From NCBI GenBank assembly GCA_033060915.1, contig CM065388.1, positions 22,246,001 to 22,310,000 of the forward strand: a DNA stretch of 64,000 nucleotides, in the 5' to 3' direction. This document shows, in pieces, positions 33,601 to 44,800 of the stretch. The position numbers and the translations under genes are program-made. Below the pieces are notes generated by a model. It saw nothing but the letters and a program-made list of their open reading frames with translations, was not told the origin of the DNA and ran no database searches. The stretch comes from Euryodendron excelsum. Lineage: Eukaryota > Streptophyta > Magnoliopsida > Ericales > Pentaphylacaceae. How positions within the stretch are numbered: the first letter of the stretch is position 1; the number at the start of each line of letters is the position of its first letter.

Positions 33601-36600
33601 ACTAAACTAAACCAAAGGCTTGTAAGAGACAAACATAATGGAGATAGTGTGAGTAAGCACAGTGTTTGAGGCCACTCAAGGAGGTCTACACTAGAGTGCT
33701 TCGAGAGAGCATGAGACTCATTATCTTTAGGCTTCTGGGGAAGGCCGAATAGGTCCCTCCTTAGTATTATGGAGCACATTGGAATAAGGGTACATTCAAC
33801 CTGAGGAAAGGGTACCCTCCTACAGAGGTAGATAGAGAATCCTCATGAGAATTGATGAGGAGCTCCCTCGAAGCAACCAACACAAAAACGAAATTGAGAC
33901 TGATCAAGCCCAAGTGTGAGAGGTTAGTGAATTCCCTTCTTCTGGAAGATGGGAGATTCTCCTTCCTACGATTTTGAGGACCACCTAGGAAATATTACAA
34001 GTGGTCCCCATATTGGGATGTGGGGGCAGTATGTGGATTGGTGGCTAGGGATGGAGGAATGTCATGGATAGAGAACGTGTCCTAAGCAATGAGTGGCAGA
34101 GTGCCATGTGTTTGTCCTTGATCTGGCAAAGCAAAGAGGGAAGAATACACACTTGTCCATCTATGGGATATTTCTTGGTGCCCAAGCACCTCAAATTAGT
34201 TTAAATAGCTGCCTAACCATAAAGCAAAGAGTATCATTCTCCGCATAAAAGAGAAAGGAGAGCACTCATTGAGCTAAGGGAGAGCCCAAGCAACAGTACA
34301 CTGCCATGTTTTTCCTTGCTCTACTTGCTTGATTCTTCACCCGAAACTCCACCTCCTCCATTGTGCTAGTTGGCCGTTGGCATTTCTTATCTCTCCAAGA
34401 CACAACCCCGAGGTAGATCACCCTCTACACACTCCAATACCATGTGTTCACTCTCTTTCTCACAGATTGATCCTAAAATTTTCTCTATTGCTTGGGATAA
34501 ACGAGTCAATTCCTCTAAATACAGGAGCATAAGCCGAAACATAGATAAAAATGATATTACAATCCCCGTATCCATGGCATTTATATGGATCCGCACAAAA
34601 ATTTGGGATACGTAAGGAATTTGGTATCTTGTTTAGCCTATTTGGTTGTCAAGACATCCTTGTTACTCCACAATAGTCACTCTTTCCAGGAACACATCTT
34701 CAGCCATAACACAGCTTTTCAAAACAATAGCAGACAAGTCACAGAATGAACTGTTCAAATCTGCAAGTGTTGCCACAGATTAGCCCACATTATAATCATC
34801 TATAATGGGACACGGCCATCCTCCCTAAATTCCCTTACTTCAGGATCACCTATAAGTTTAATTCCACTTAGTTCCTAGAAATGTACATCATAAATAATGT
34901 CCCTTAATCCGGATTTTCAATGTTTCCTTTGCCACTTAATAATAAGCTATAAAATGAGTACAGGAACTAGTCAACAAACAATTTGTCTATTTACTAAGAT
35001 TTACTGGAAGTTTTACTAAACCTGAGTGATATCTCTTGCTAACCCCAAAGGAAAAGGTGCAGGATTCCAATCCTGTCAGAACACATCGTGGGCCCACATC
35101 CATGTGTACTTGTCTTGCTTATCATATTGAAGAAGAAAACAAAAAGAATTAAAATGAACAAGTTCATTGGAAGCAGAAGGTGCTAACAATTGAAGACAAG
35201 ATGAGATAAAGCTCCATGAGATGGGGTTGGCTCTTGGAAGCTGGAATTTTCCTATCATTATTGCTTCTAATATTTTCTTCAATTTTTACGAGTATCAAGA
35301 AAGAGTCCGTATAAATGGATTAAAGACAGTACAATCTGAAAAACCATAAAAAAAAAAAATAACAATAAGGAAGAACAGGAAAAACCATAGCCAGGGAAAT
35401 TTTATTGTTTTAAGTTCTTCAGCACAAATATAGTGATTTATGGAAAGAAAGAAATGAAAGTTGCATATCAAGAATCGTTAAAAGTAAATTTCAGTACGTA
35501 CCCATCCATTTCAGGCATCTGAATATCCATGAAGCAAGCATCAAAATTATGCGGTAACTGTAGCAATGCAATAGCAGCTTTGCCACTCTCAGCACACTCT
35601 ACATCAGCCCCAAACTTCTTGAGTGCACCAGCAGCAACTCTGCGGTTCACCCTATTGTCGTCAACCACCAAAATTTTCTTGCCAGAAAGCAAGCTCCTCA
35701 GAAAAGCAGACCCATTAACCATGTCTTTCCCTTGTTGTGTCTTCTTTTCCACTCCCAAAACTTGTTGAAGGCATGCTGCCACCATACTTGCTCTCAAAGG
35801 TTTCATGATCACAGTCTCCGCAAACCCTGCTTGTTTTGCTTTGTCAAACTCAGCACCAGTAATACTGGTTGCAAGTAGGATCAGCTTAGTCAATTTAACT
35901 CTCTGGCCATTCTGTTTCCAGGCCAGTAGCTGCAAAATTACGCTACTATTATCCTCGCCAGACATCCATATATCCTTCTCAACTAGAATCATATCTGGTT
36001 GCCTTTCGTTTCTGCCATGATGAAAGTAGTTGAATTTAGGAAGTGGAATGATATTACATCAATAGATGGTAGATATTAATAACATCTATTGATACCAAAA
36101 ATTCTAGATCTAATTTTTCTCAATTATTGATGCTATAGCAATGTACAGAGATGTTATTTTGAGCACACTTCTTTGGAGATGTCTATGTCCAAATACGATT
36201 TTTCATTACCCATCCATGAAACTTTAGTTGGGACTCTATTACATGGGCATCACTTCCAAGATTCCCGTGCAACATAAAGCTTGGAGTTTTCTATAAGGGG
36301 GTCTCGAGGATTTCAGAGAGACTCTTATTGGAGTATTTACTTCCCCGTCAAGCCATTTGTAGGTCTAATAAACTGCCAATCTTGTGATAGTGCTATCTTT
36401 CAAAGTGCTTCACCAGAGGTCATAGCTTAGCTTTTAAATGATGCAAAATCCATGTATATAAGTGCCTTTTCTCAATTTATTGTTAGTACCACGAAAATGT
36501 GTTATAGGATGGTGAAGGAAAAATAACATATGGAGGCCAAAAAGACCAAAAAAAAATAATAAAGAAAGCCCCTAATAAGAGTTAACAATTTCTTGAGGGC

Positions 36601-39600
36601 ATTGTCTCAAAACAGAGACTCCTTACTTATGGGTGCAAAGAAAAACCCACAAAACTCAATAGTTTCTACAAAGTCCCAAACCAAAGTCCTACTCACACAA
36701 AGTAACCAAATTCTGATATAACAAGAAAACACTAAAAGAAGTTCCCTTAGTACATATATTTGTAGGAGAAAACAAAGAACAATACAAGACGGGAAGAGGG
36801 AGAGGGGGGAGATTTTGTGGAATTAGGTACGTCATGAGTATGCACTTTGACATACAAGATACAATAAATCCAAAAGAAATGGTAAAGGAATGTTTATGCT
36901 TTATGCAATCCAAAATAATTGGTAAAGAAAGTGTTTATGCTTTATTCAAGTGTTCCCATTTATTATGCTTGTTGAATCCTGGGATAATAGTATGGGAGAC
37001 ATTGCCCAGTATTTACCCTTCCAATATCACAGAGGAGCGTCCAGGTTTGGCCTAGGTCAAATCAAAAGGAAAGAAAAATGAAAAAGCATACCTTTTGAGC
37101 ACAAAAGTAAAGTTAATTTAATTAAATTAAAATTGCAAATTTTTCTATCATAAATGACAAGAATTTCTACCCAAGTAGACACTTAAAAATTATAAATAAA
37201 ACCAAAACAAATACTTACTTACTCAGTGAACCATTTTTGCCAGACATAGCAACCAATATCCTGATGGTACTTATAACTTCAACCAGGATACCAAGTCTCT
37301 TCAGATGATATTTGGTCACAGCTGCTCGTACTGGTTTCCCATCAACTACAATTGCTTTCAATCCTTTAAATCCGTTAGGAAGATCATCTGGGAGACATTT
37401 TTTCAGATCACCAAAAGAATTTTTCTCGCACCTTCTAAAGACTGCAGTGAATGAAAATGTGCTTCCAACTTGAGGCCGGCTTATGAAATTTATTTGACCA
37501 CCCATTAGCTCAACCAGGCACTTACTAATACTCAACCCGATACCAGTTCCTCCATAATTTCTAGAGGTAGAACTGTCAGCCTGCATGAAGGGTGTGAAAA
37601 CCCGCTCCTGGGCACTTAAAGGAATTCCAATCCCTGTATCTTCTACTAATACCAGCAAAATGACATCCTGAGAAGTCTCCTCAGTGGCCATCCGGAATTC
37701 TTCATCAGCAATTAAATGTTTAAAGTTATCCCAACTCTTGTGTTCATCAGCTGCTTCACAACCACTTAATGTTTTAAACTGACAGCCACCACACAAAACC
37801 ACACCTGTTCCTCCATTCAAGCAGGATTCAGCTTTTGTATTGATTACAGCCTTTGCATGTTGAGCTAGATGGACTTGAACAAATATATGTCCTCGCTCAG
37901 TGAACTGAAAAAAGCTAGATCTTATGAGCATAAACTACATTAAGTAGGGGAGCAAGGGCAATAGGTATCTTCAGGTTGTATGATTCCATAAATTCAGAGA
38001 GATGTCATTGAGAAAAGGCAATGTTTTCATTTCTTTTTCCTCCTTGCCCGCCTCCTCCTCTTAGAATGTAAGAGTGAAGAAATGGGCAATAGCTTAGCTT
38101 AAATTATAGGGCTCCACCAACCAATTGTATCATTGACAAGAATTAGTAACAAGAAAAGAGATATTCTATGATGCAGCAATCAGAGTAGCGAGGGTTGGAT
38201 GTTTCACATACTTTGACAGAGTTGCCCACCAGATTGGTGATAACTTGTCGGAATCTTCCCGGATCCCCCATAACAATTTCAGGAACTTTATCAGAAACGA
38301 ACACGGCCAACTTCACTTCCCAATTATTTTTGCAGCGTTGATGTGGGAGTGAATACCAAATGCATCATGAAGGGCACCAGTCATGGATTAGTCCCAAAGA
38401 AAGACATTGGTAGGACGGGTCCAAAAAGACAAAAATAAAAGAAGAAAACAGACAGAATCAGTTCATAAATAGTGAAATATGCACCAGTTGACAACATTTC
38501 AAAACTGCAATGAACAGTGCAGAACAAATATTGTAGGTCCCTTGAGACAAAAATTTCTGGCCAAACAGTTCTGGAATGGATATAATAATTGGCCTGTTGT
38601 AATGAGTAGAAGTTACCTCAATACCCTTGTGCCTAGACTTCTCAGAGAATAAAGAGAGAACATCATCTAGTATGGAGCGAAGTTCAAATGGGACTGCCTC
38701 CAACTCTAACTTGCCAGCTTCAATTTTTGCCCGATCAAGCACCTCATTCATTAATGTTATCAGTGCCTTTCCACAAACTTGAGCAGTTTGAGCATAATCC
38801 CTTTGGGTTGAACTCAAATCGGTATCTAGAAGCAGGGCAAGCATTCCTGTGAGTGCACATATACAAGATAGCATTGTCAATAGTGGATTCAAATCTACAG
38901 CCTTACAAGAACAAAAAGAAAATCAAGAAGGGATATTTGACATACCGAGGATGCCATTCATGGGTGTCCTAATTTCATGCGAAACAGTGGCTAGAAACTG
39001 GCATTAATGAACAAAGAAGGAAGAAAAGGAAATGAGGTCAAGAGGTTTTTATTTGATTTTTTGACAATGGGAACTAAATCATGCTCTTAAAACAGGTTGT
39101 TGTGGGACCTGAGATTTGGCAACATCAGCAGCTTCTGCTCGGACTTTCAATTCCTGCATTTCATGGAAATCGTCCTCAACCTTAACAATGTGAATTGCTG
39201 CACCATATATCATATAACCAACTAATAAACCAATCACGAAGAATAAGAACGCAGTGGTGAGTGCTGTCCATGAGGTGGGTGCCTTCTGAAGGTACCTGCT
39301 CAGTATTCCAATGATGAGTAACGTCTACTGACCAAAATCTTAGATATTTTTTTTACTTAAAATGGTAATAAACAATTGGTTGTTTCCCTTTCCAGAATGT
39401 TTTAAAACTTCTATTTCCCAATACAAATCGGGGGCTGGGTCTACTTACCTACACACCATTTGGTGCTTCCTAAATGGATCTCCGAAATCAAGGGTGCTGA
39501 CACGCTTAAGGGACATGTCACAATCTTGATATTGGTGTCCATACATGATTAAGGGATCAGAAGAGTTAGTAACATCATAAACATTCACCACAATCGCCTG

Positions 39601-39728
39601 GTTCCCAGCAAGTTGCCCAAGTAAATTCTCAACAAGTGACTCAACATCAAAGGCCCCACCAAGATATCTGCTTTCAATGAGAACATCATTTTAGTCACAT
39701 TCAGAACTTTGAATTAACAGATGAAGAA

Positions 39729-39762
<34 letters not shown>

Positions 39763-42700
39763 CATGTAAATTTCTACTCATTTACGGTATCTCAAGACAA
39801 TATCATAAACAATGTATACTCTAAATATTTTCAAGAAAATATTCCATACAAATCAAAAGAAGAACAAACATATTATCCCCAACACGTGTAACCCTCAATA
39901 AATCATCAGCATTCAAAAATTGATATAACTTACTATATGTATATGTAGGCAAAAAAGTTTTGAAAACTCAACTAAAATTGTTGGTATAATTTGCAAGCTT
40001 AATTTATATCATAAGTAAAATTTGGCAAGCTTCTTTCGTACAAAGGAGAGTAAAATAGTCAAGAATAGACCGCAAAGCCACTTAACATTGTTGAAACAAA
40101 TTGCAAGCAGAATATGGATTCATTGTCTAAATTTGGTAGAAGGCCATTGCTAGCACAAAGGAAACCAAAATTGCTTCCAACAGCCTCCCCCCTCCCCAGT
40201 TCAGCGCCCCCACAAATAAATAAATACATACATATACCAATAGATAAAAGATTTTGTTAAATAGCATTTAGCTTGTATGACTGTGCATCATAACACTCTC
40301 CAGGAAAAGGATGTTATATTATTATCAAACGCTGGTCCCACAAATGCAGGGTTCAAAGAGGGGTGACGGATGTAGACCAAACACTTGGCATTATTCACAC
40401 AAAGCGATTGCTCTTTAATTCAAATCCACCTTCTCACACTTTTAACAGTCCAAAATTTTACTAATGCACCAAGCAGTGGACCCAATACCACTCTCCAAGA
40501 GGAACAAATAAAAACAAAAGGGGCCATCTGATCAAAACTGATAAATTTTCGTGCTAAATTAGTAGCAATGAGAACTTCTAACTTGCCAATGAGTTAATGG
40601 AATTCAATTCAAATTTTGTTTAGAAACTACTGCCAATGAGTGTTGTGTGACTTGTGCCCAATGGTATGTGAAATGCTAAAATTTTGGACTTGATATTCAG
40701 ACACCTTTTTAGCTGAGAAGTGTTACACAAATGGCTCCACATTGTCCATGATCAAATGGACTTTAGTAGAGAAATCAGTAAATCACTAAAAGTTTTCAGT
40801 ATTTTGCACTTAATTGGGTAATTAAACGGCTCCACAGACTATGCTTCCTCCAGTATTGACTACTGTGCTACAACCTAAGGCCACCGTGAATCCTCCCCCC
40901 CCCCCCAACCCCAAAAAAAAAAAAAACAATGAAGGTTAAAATTGCAAGGGTTTTAATTCTAAGAAGTATAGTGGTTCCTACCCTAATCTGAAGTAGCCAG
41001 TCACGCATACGAGGTAACAAATACCTAATTGGATGAAGCCTAGAGAGGAGGGAAATATAGCTTCAGCTTGGATGTTAATCCCTATCTAAGAAGCACCGAC
41101 ACGGAGACAGGACACGACACAAATACGCCAACACGGTAATTTTTTAAAAATGCAGGACACGACACGGTGGAGACACGGCAAAAATACATTATTTTTTATA
41201 TGTCCTATATATATAAATATATTATTCAAAGCTAATGAAAAATACAAGATAACACGAATTAAATTAAAGAAAAATGTCTTCCATAACTTAAGTAAAGAAC
41301 CGTGTGCAGTTAAAGAGTACAAAAATGCCTTATGTTTCCAAGCCATTAGCCATTAAAATACTCTTAGTAATTGAAAAACAATAAGATGGGTAGAGGCCCA
41401 AATTCAATTAGCTATCTTTTATTTTAAAAATTTGTGGTAAAGCCCATGCCGTGTCCACAAAGTGTCTAAAATGAGACACGCATGTCCATGGAGTGTCTGA
41501 AAAAAAAAAAAAAAAAAAAATTGGACACGGACAGCGTGTCTGACACATGTCCAATACGTGTCCACATCCTAGAAATGTTCAACACGCATGTGGGGGCCCC
41601 GATGAAGTGTCCATGCTTCCTAGATCCCTATTAAAGTATCAGCCTGTTGATTTGGTAGCTTTAGTACATTTTGGGACAGTGCTACACTAGGCTCAAGACA
41701 TCCATTGGTCTCCTCGAATAAAACCACCTTCTTCTCTTTCCTTTTCTTCTTTTTTTCATTAAGAAAAATGAGGCACAATAGAATCCTGTGTACAGAGGCA
41801 CAAAACTAAAACCCTGAAACTAATTGCCTTTCATTGATATAAATTTGCTGTAGAATTGGAGGGCTTGAGGAGTAAATTCCACATCGAGCCATTGGAGATT
41901 CAAAAGTATTTTAATAACAGCAACATAAAAGTTAATAAGTGATGCAGGGAGAAGAAATGTGAAAAAGCATGATAATATGCTCAAAATAACTTTCTTGGCT
42001 GACTTCTTCACCACCTCTATGCAGCTGACTTTGTCAGAATAAGCCAAACTAAGGTAAATTAACTTTCTTGGATCAAAATTTTATTAAATACAAGTTGAAG
42101 CAACAAGTCTGCAACAAAATGTCAAGTTCCCTCCTTCCCTAGATTTCCTTCAATTGTTTTTAGTGGGTCTCCTAGCCGATCCAAAAATACCATTCTACAT
42201 GAGATCTGCTAGCAAATCTTGAGATCGATCGCAAAAATTTCTAAACTCTAAATTAAAACAAATAACTGTCCAATGAAAATGACAAACACTAGGGCATACC
42301 CTGCAGTTGCTTGAATGCGTTCTTCCACTGATGGGTTTGGGGAGAGCTTGGATTTATAAACAGAGAATGTCAACACAACCCCAAGATGCTGAGTACCCAA
42401 CAACTTGAACGGACTCGTAAGAACTGCTTTCCCAGTAGCCCTGGCCCTGAAAATATTTTCGCGGTCCTCCTGCATCAAGCAGAGGATATACACAGATATA
42501 CTCAAACACCCACTTGATCTAGAACACATAATTGTTTAAAAATAAAAAAGGATAAAGAAATTGAAATCACAGTCATCAAATCAACATGCTACCTCTCCTG
42601 ACATCATATCAAGTGATTCAATGTAGGAAACTGTTTCTTGAGAGAATATCACCGGCGCATACTCGTCCCGGATAGGTGAAGGCTCCTTCTCCATCGTCCT

Positions 42701-43366
42701 TATTGTCCAGCCATGTTGCTTCTCGAATTCTTCCCTCTCTGAGTTAACAACCCTCTGTGCATAGGCCACCCCACTAAACATTGGCCGCTCAAAGGCTGTC
42801 CGGGCCGTGTACTCAGCAAAAGTTTTCTGCATTGCTTGGAATAAACCATAACCAAACCAGCCAAACTCAGATTTCAAACTATACTGAAAGAACAATAGAA
42901 TTCAACACCCAAAGTCAAAACTCAATATGACATAAACAAGCAAAAACATGATCAAATACTAATGTTTCTCGTAAATCATAAAGAACATCGAAAACCCAGA
43001 ATCAAAACCCAAATGTAATATAAACAAAGCACAAACCTGATCAATTGCTGATGGGTTCTTGTAATAATGGAAAGTTGAGACAAGGATCCCGAGGGCATGG
43101 ACATGGTTAACACTAACACTAAATTGATCTTGCAACATCCTGGCTCGCTGATCGCACATGCTCACAAGCACTTCCTTCCTTCTCTCCTTGTTATCAGCAT
43201 CCATTCTCTCATAGATTACTCTGCTAACAAAGGCCACAAACATTATCCAAAGCACTAAAGTTTTGGGAAGCCAGGCTCTGTTGATGAATGTGTACTTCCT
43301 TTTTGTGCCCAATTGCTCATTCAACCTCACAGCCAACAAGTGGTGGCCTTGCGTCTTCAGACCCAT
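30682..43366 (-). CDS. AHK4: Cytokinin receptor histidine kinase, AHK4/CRE1/WOL type
   Basis: Membrane hybrid histidine kinase that binds cytokinin through its CHASE domain and starts the His-Asp phosphorelay to HPt proteins and ARR regulators. Eleven coding exons: 43366-43037, 42826-42593, 42469-42300, 39667-39449, 39295-39109, 38997-38946, 38846-38617, 38310-38212, 37904-37219, 36011-35502, 30940-30682. All use GT-AG introns and stay in phase (2976 bp, 991 residues; Arabidopsis about 1057-1080). The ATG at 43366 is the only one after an in-frame stop at 43424. Transmembrane segment about residues 33-52 (TLVLWIMFVAFV); CHASE about 60-310, with SVNHVHALGILVSTFHY; second segment about 328-350. 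HisKA has ATVSHEIRTPMNG (His387, exon 6); HATPase has NLVGNSVKF, DTGIGIP and GGTGIGLSIS. A degenerate receiver follows, then the C-terminal receiver: ILVVDDN, CFMDIQMP (Asp898), MTAD, SKPF (Lys968). No disabling change found. Introns 3 (2.6 kb) and 10 (4.6 kb) are swollen by repeats. Confidence 0.95.
31625..32140. mobile_element. Remnant of the 'CTAAGAAGCAC' MITE in intron 10
   Basis: Starts CTAAGAAGCACGGGCACGGACAC, like the MITE at 41086, and continues with 'gacacgacaaggcagcgac'. Near its right side it has 'gtgtgtctgacacatgct'. The expected GCTTCCTAG end and target duplication are missing, and a SINE lies inside it, so it is rearranged. Confidence 0.6.
31748..31857 (-). mobile_element. tRNA-derived SINE in intron 10
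   Basis: On the minus strand: box A-like CAGTGGTTGAGGTGCTAAGG, box B-like GGGTTCAAACCC, then GCAATTGCCTTGT and a poly(A) tail (plus-strand T tract at about 31749-31760). Flanks 'atatttttattt' (left) and 'atatctttttattt' (right) look like a target duplication. It is inserted in the MITE remnant, antisense to that MITE but sense with the receptor transcript. Confidence 0.75.
32598..33060 (+). mobile_element. TRIM-like LTR remnants in intron 10
   Basis: TGTGACAACC at 32598 runs to GACAGAA followed by TGGTATCAAAGC (32798-32809), nearly the initiator-tRNA primer site. A second related LTR-like stretch, TGTGACAGCTAGAACC, begins at about 32,877 and contains 'acgcattttaaagccgtgaggg'. The small LTR-plus-PBS layout fits a TRIM or a truncated LTR element. 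The far end was not found. Confidence 0.5.
33061..34700. mobile_element. LTR-like repeat remnants in intron 10
   Basis: GC-richer than the surrounding intron, with no frame of a known protein. 'gtttaaatagctgcc' at 34,199 followed by 'aaagagaaaggagagcactc' looks like an LTR promoter and leader. Termini and target duplications were not identified, so the class is uncertain. The short open frames here are not supported as genes. Confidence 0.4.
39733..39758. repeat. (GA)n microsatellite in intron 3
   Basis: Uninterrupted GA dinucleotides shortly after exon 4, in receptor intron 3. Confidence 0.9.
41078..41631. mobile_element. MITE with 8-bp target duplication in intron 3
   Basis: The element is 41086-41623 (538 bp). 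Termini CTAAGAAGCACCGACAC and, reverse-complemented, CTAGGAAGCATGGACAC form the inverted repeat. It is flanked by a perfect ATCCCTAT duplication (41078-41085 and 41624-41631). Eight bases suggests the hAT superfamily. The inside is rich in GACACG and GTGTC motifs, with an A run at 41501-41520. It encodes nothing. Confidence 0.85.
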
Positions 43367-44800
43367 CACCACAAAATTTGCTTTGCTTCTCTCTCTCCTC
43401 TCTCTTCTTCTTCTTCCCTTCTTTCACACTTCATGTCTGACCTAAAAAACAAGAACCCAGAACATGCATGTATACATACATGAGCTACAACCTTTTTTTT
43501 CCCCAAAGGATAGGCAGTTTTTCAAGAATCACTTTTTAATTTTATGCAATACAAATAGATAGGGACTCTCTACGCTCAAAGACTATACTATCATTAGAGG
43601 ATGGTTTTGTGTGATCCAAATTATCAGAACCCCAAAACCCCCGACCAGAAAATAATGAACAGGCCTCTCTCTAAAGAGAGAGGACTAGGAGTTGAAGAGA
43701 AACCAAAAAAAGGAGTTCCTCAATTCTCTGTATGGAACAAGCATGGTTCGTTTCAGCCCTCAAAAGATGGGCAAAGCCCAAGTTCCAAAGACCTCCTTCC
43801 CTCTCTCTCTCAAAATTATATGTATCGCTGTCTTCAATGGGGTTTCAGGATTTGAATGGAATAAAGAAATAGCAAGAACTCTAATCATGTCCTCTCTGCA
43901 AGCGTGAAGTTTGGTTGAAGAGTCCAGACAAAGCAGAGCACGTTCACTATTCTCTGTGTGTTTATATATACATAAACTAAGATCAAGAAAGCTAACAGAT
44001 TAACCCCCTCAAAAATATAATCAATAGTTTAGCCTCCAATACCAGCGAAGCACAAGCAGATACTCATACTCAACCGCAAAAAACAAGAGAGAGAAAGCTA
44101 GAGAGAGAAACCAAGACCAACCTGTTTATAGGTACATTGAACTTTACATGGGTTTTGCTTTGTTGGTCTCAATCTCAACTCTCCAAGTTTCTCAACCTTC
44201 CTTGTGCTTGTGTTGTGTGGGTTGTGTGTGTGTTTTTCTATCGGAGAGAGATCTTCTTTACCTTATTTTAAAGCAACTGAATCGAATTTCAGGATTTCAG
44301 CAGATACGCTGTTGTCCCCCAAACCATTAATTAAGTAACTAATTCCAACTCCCCCGCCTCCCTCCCTCCCTCCCTCTCTCTCTCCCTCTCTCTCTCTCTC
44401 TGTGACTCTCCTATATATATAAATATAAATTTGTTTGTTTGACTCATACCCTTCTCCTCTTTTCTCTTTCTACTTGTTTTCAGCTATTCTTTTTGCCATT
44501 ACCAGAGCTCATGAGTTCAACTCTTGCCAGTTTTTTACGGTGTAGGCTGAAAGAAGCTGAAACTGGATTCTACGGTAATTTGAGTTTAAGTTCGGTGCAT
44601 TTGTGTGAATCTATTCATTGTGATGGTCAGAGGGTGAGATCATAGCATTTTGATGATCAGAACAAAAAGATCAGATGAGCTCAAAGCAGGAGCAGGAGAT
44701 GATGAGATGAGTAAAAATTATTTCTCCGGGTTGAGATGCTCGCGAGAGAGAGAGAGAGAGAGAGAGAGGCTTAGGCTTTGCGTGAAAGAGTTTTGCGGAT
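43367..44800 (-). promoter_or_regulatory. Probable leader and promoter of the cytokinin receptor
   Basis: Just upstream of the ATG is a GA-rich stretch on the coding strand (43,385-43,420), typical of a plant 5' leader. A TATA-like TATATATAAAC (minus strand) lies at about 43,960-43,970. A second TATA-rich run is at about 44,411-44,430, next to a CT microsatellite (44,358-44,403). A GA microsatellite is at 44,743-44,767. Which TATA is used, and whether a leader intron exists, cannot be told from sequence. The short open frames here have no recognisable product. Confidence 0.45.

Noticed and set aside
32626..33605. Frames of 60-105 codons on both strands in receptor intron 10
   Set aside because: Overlap LTR-like repeats, conflict with each other and match no protein known to me.
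35529..36020. Plus-strand frames opposite receptor exon 10
   Set aside because: Antisense shadows of a strongly supported coding exon.
42248..42299. Extension of exon 3 as an open frame past the donor
   Set aside because: ATAGYALVF departs from the family; splicing at GTATGCCC to exon 4 restores ATAGYLGGAFDVE.
43367..43372. Upstream GTG codons as receptor start
   Set aside because: An ATG at 43366 follows directly and plant start codons are ATG; the frame is closed at 43424.
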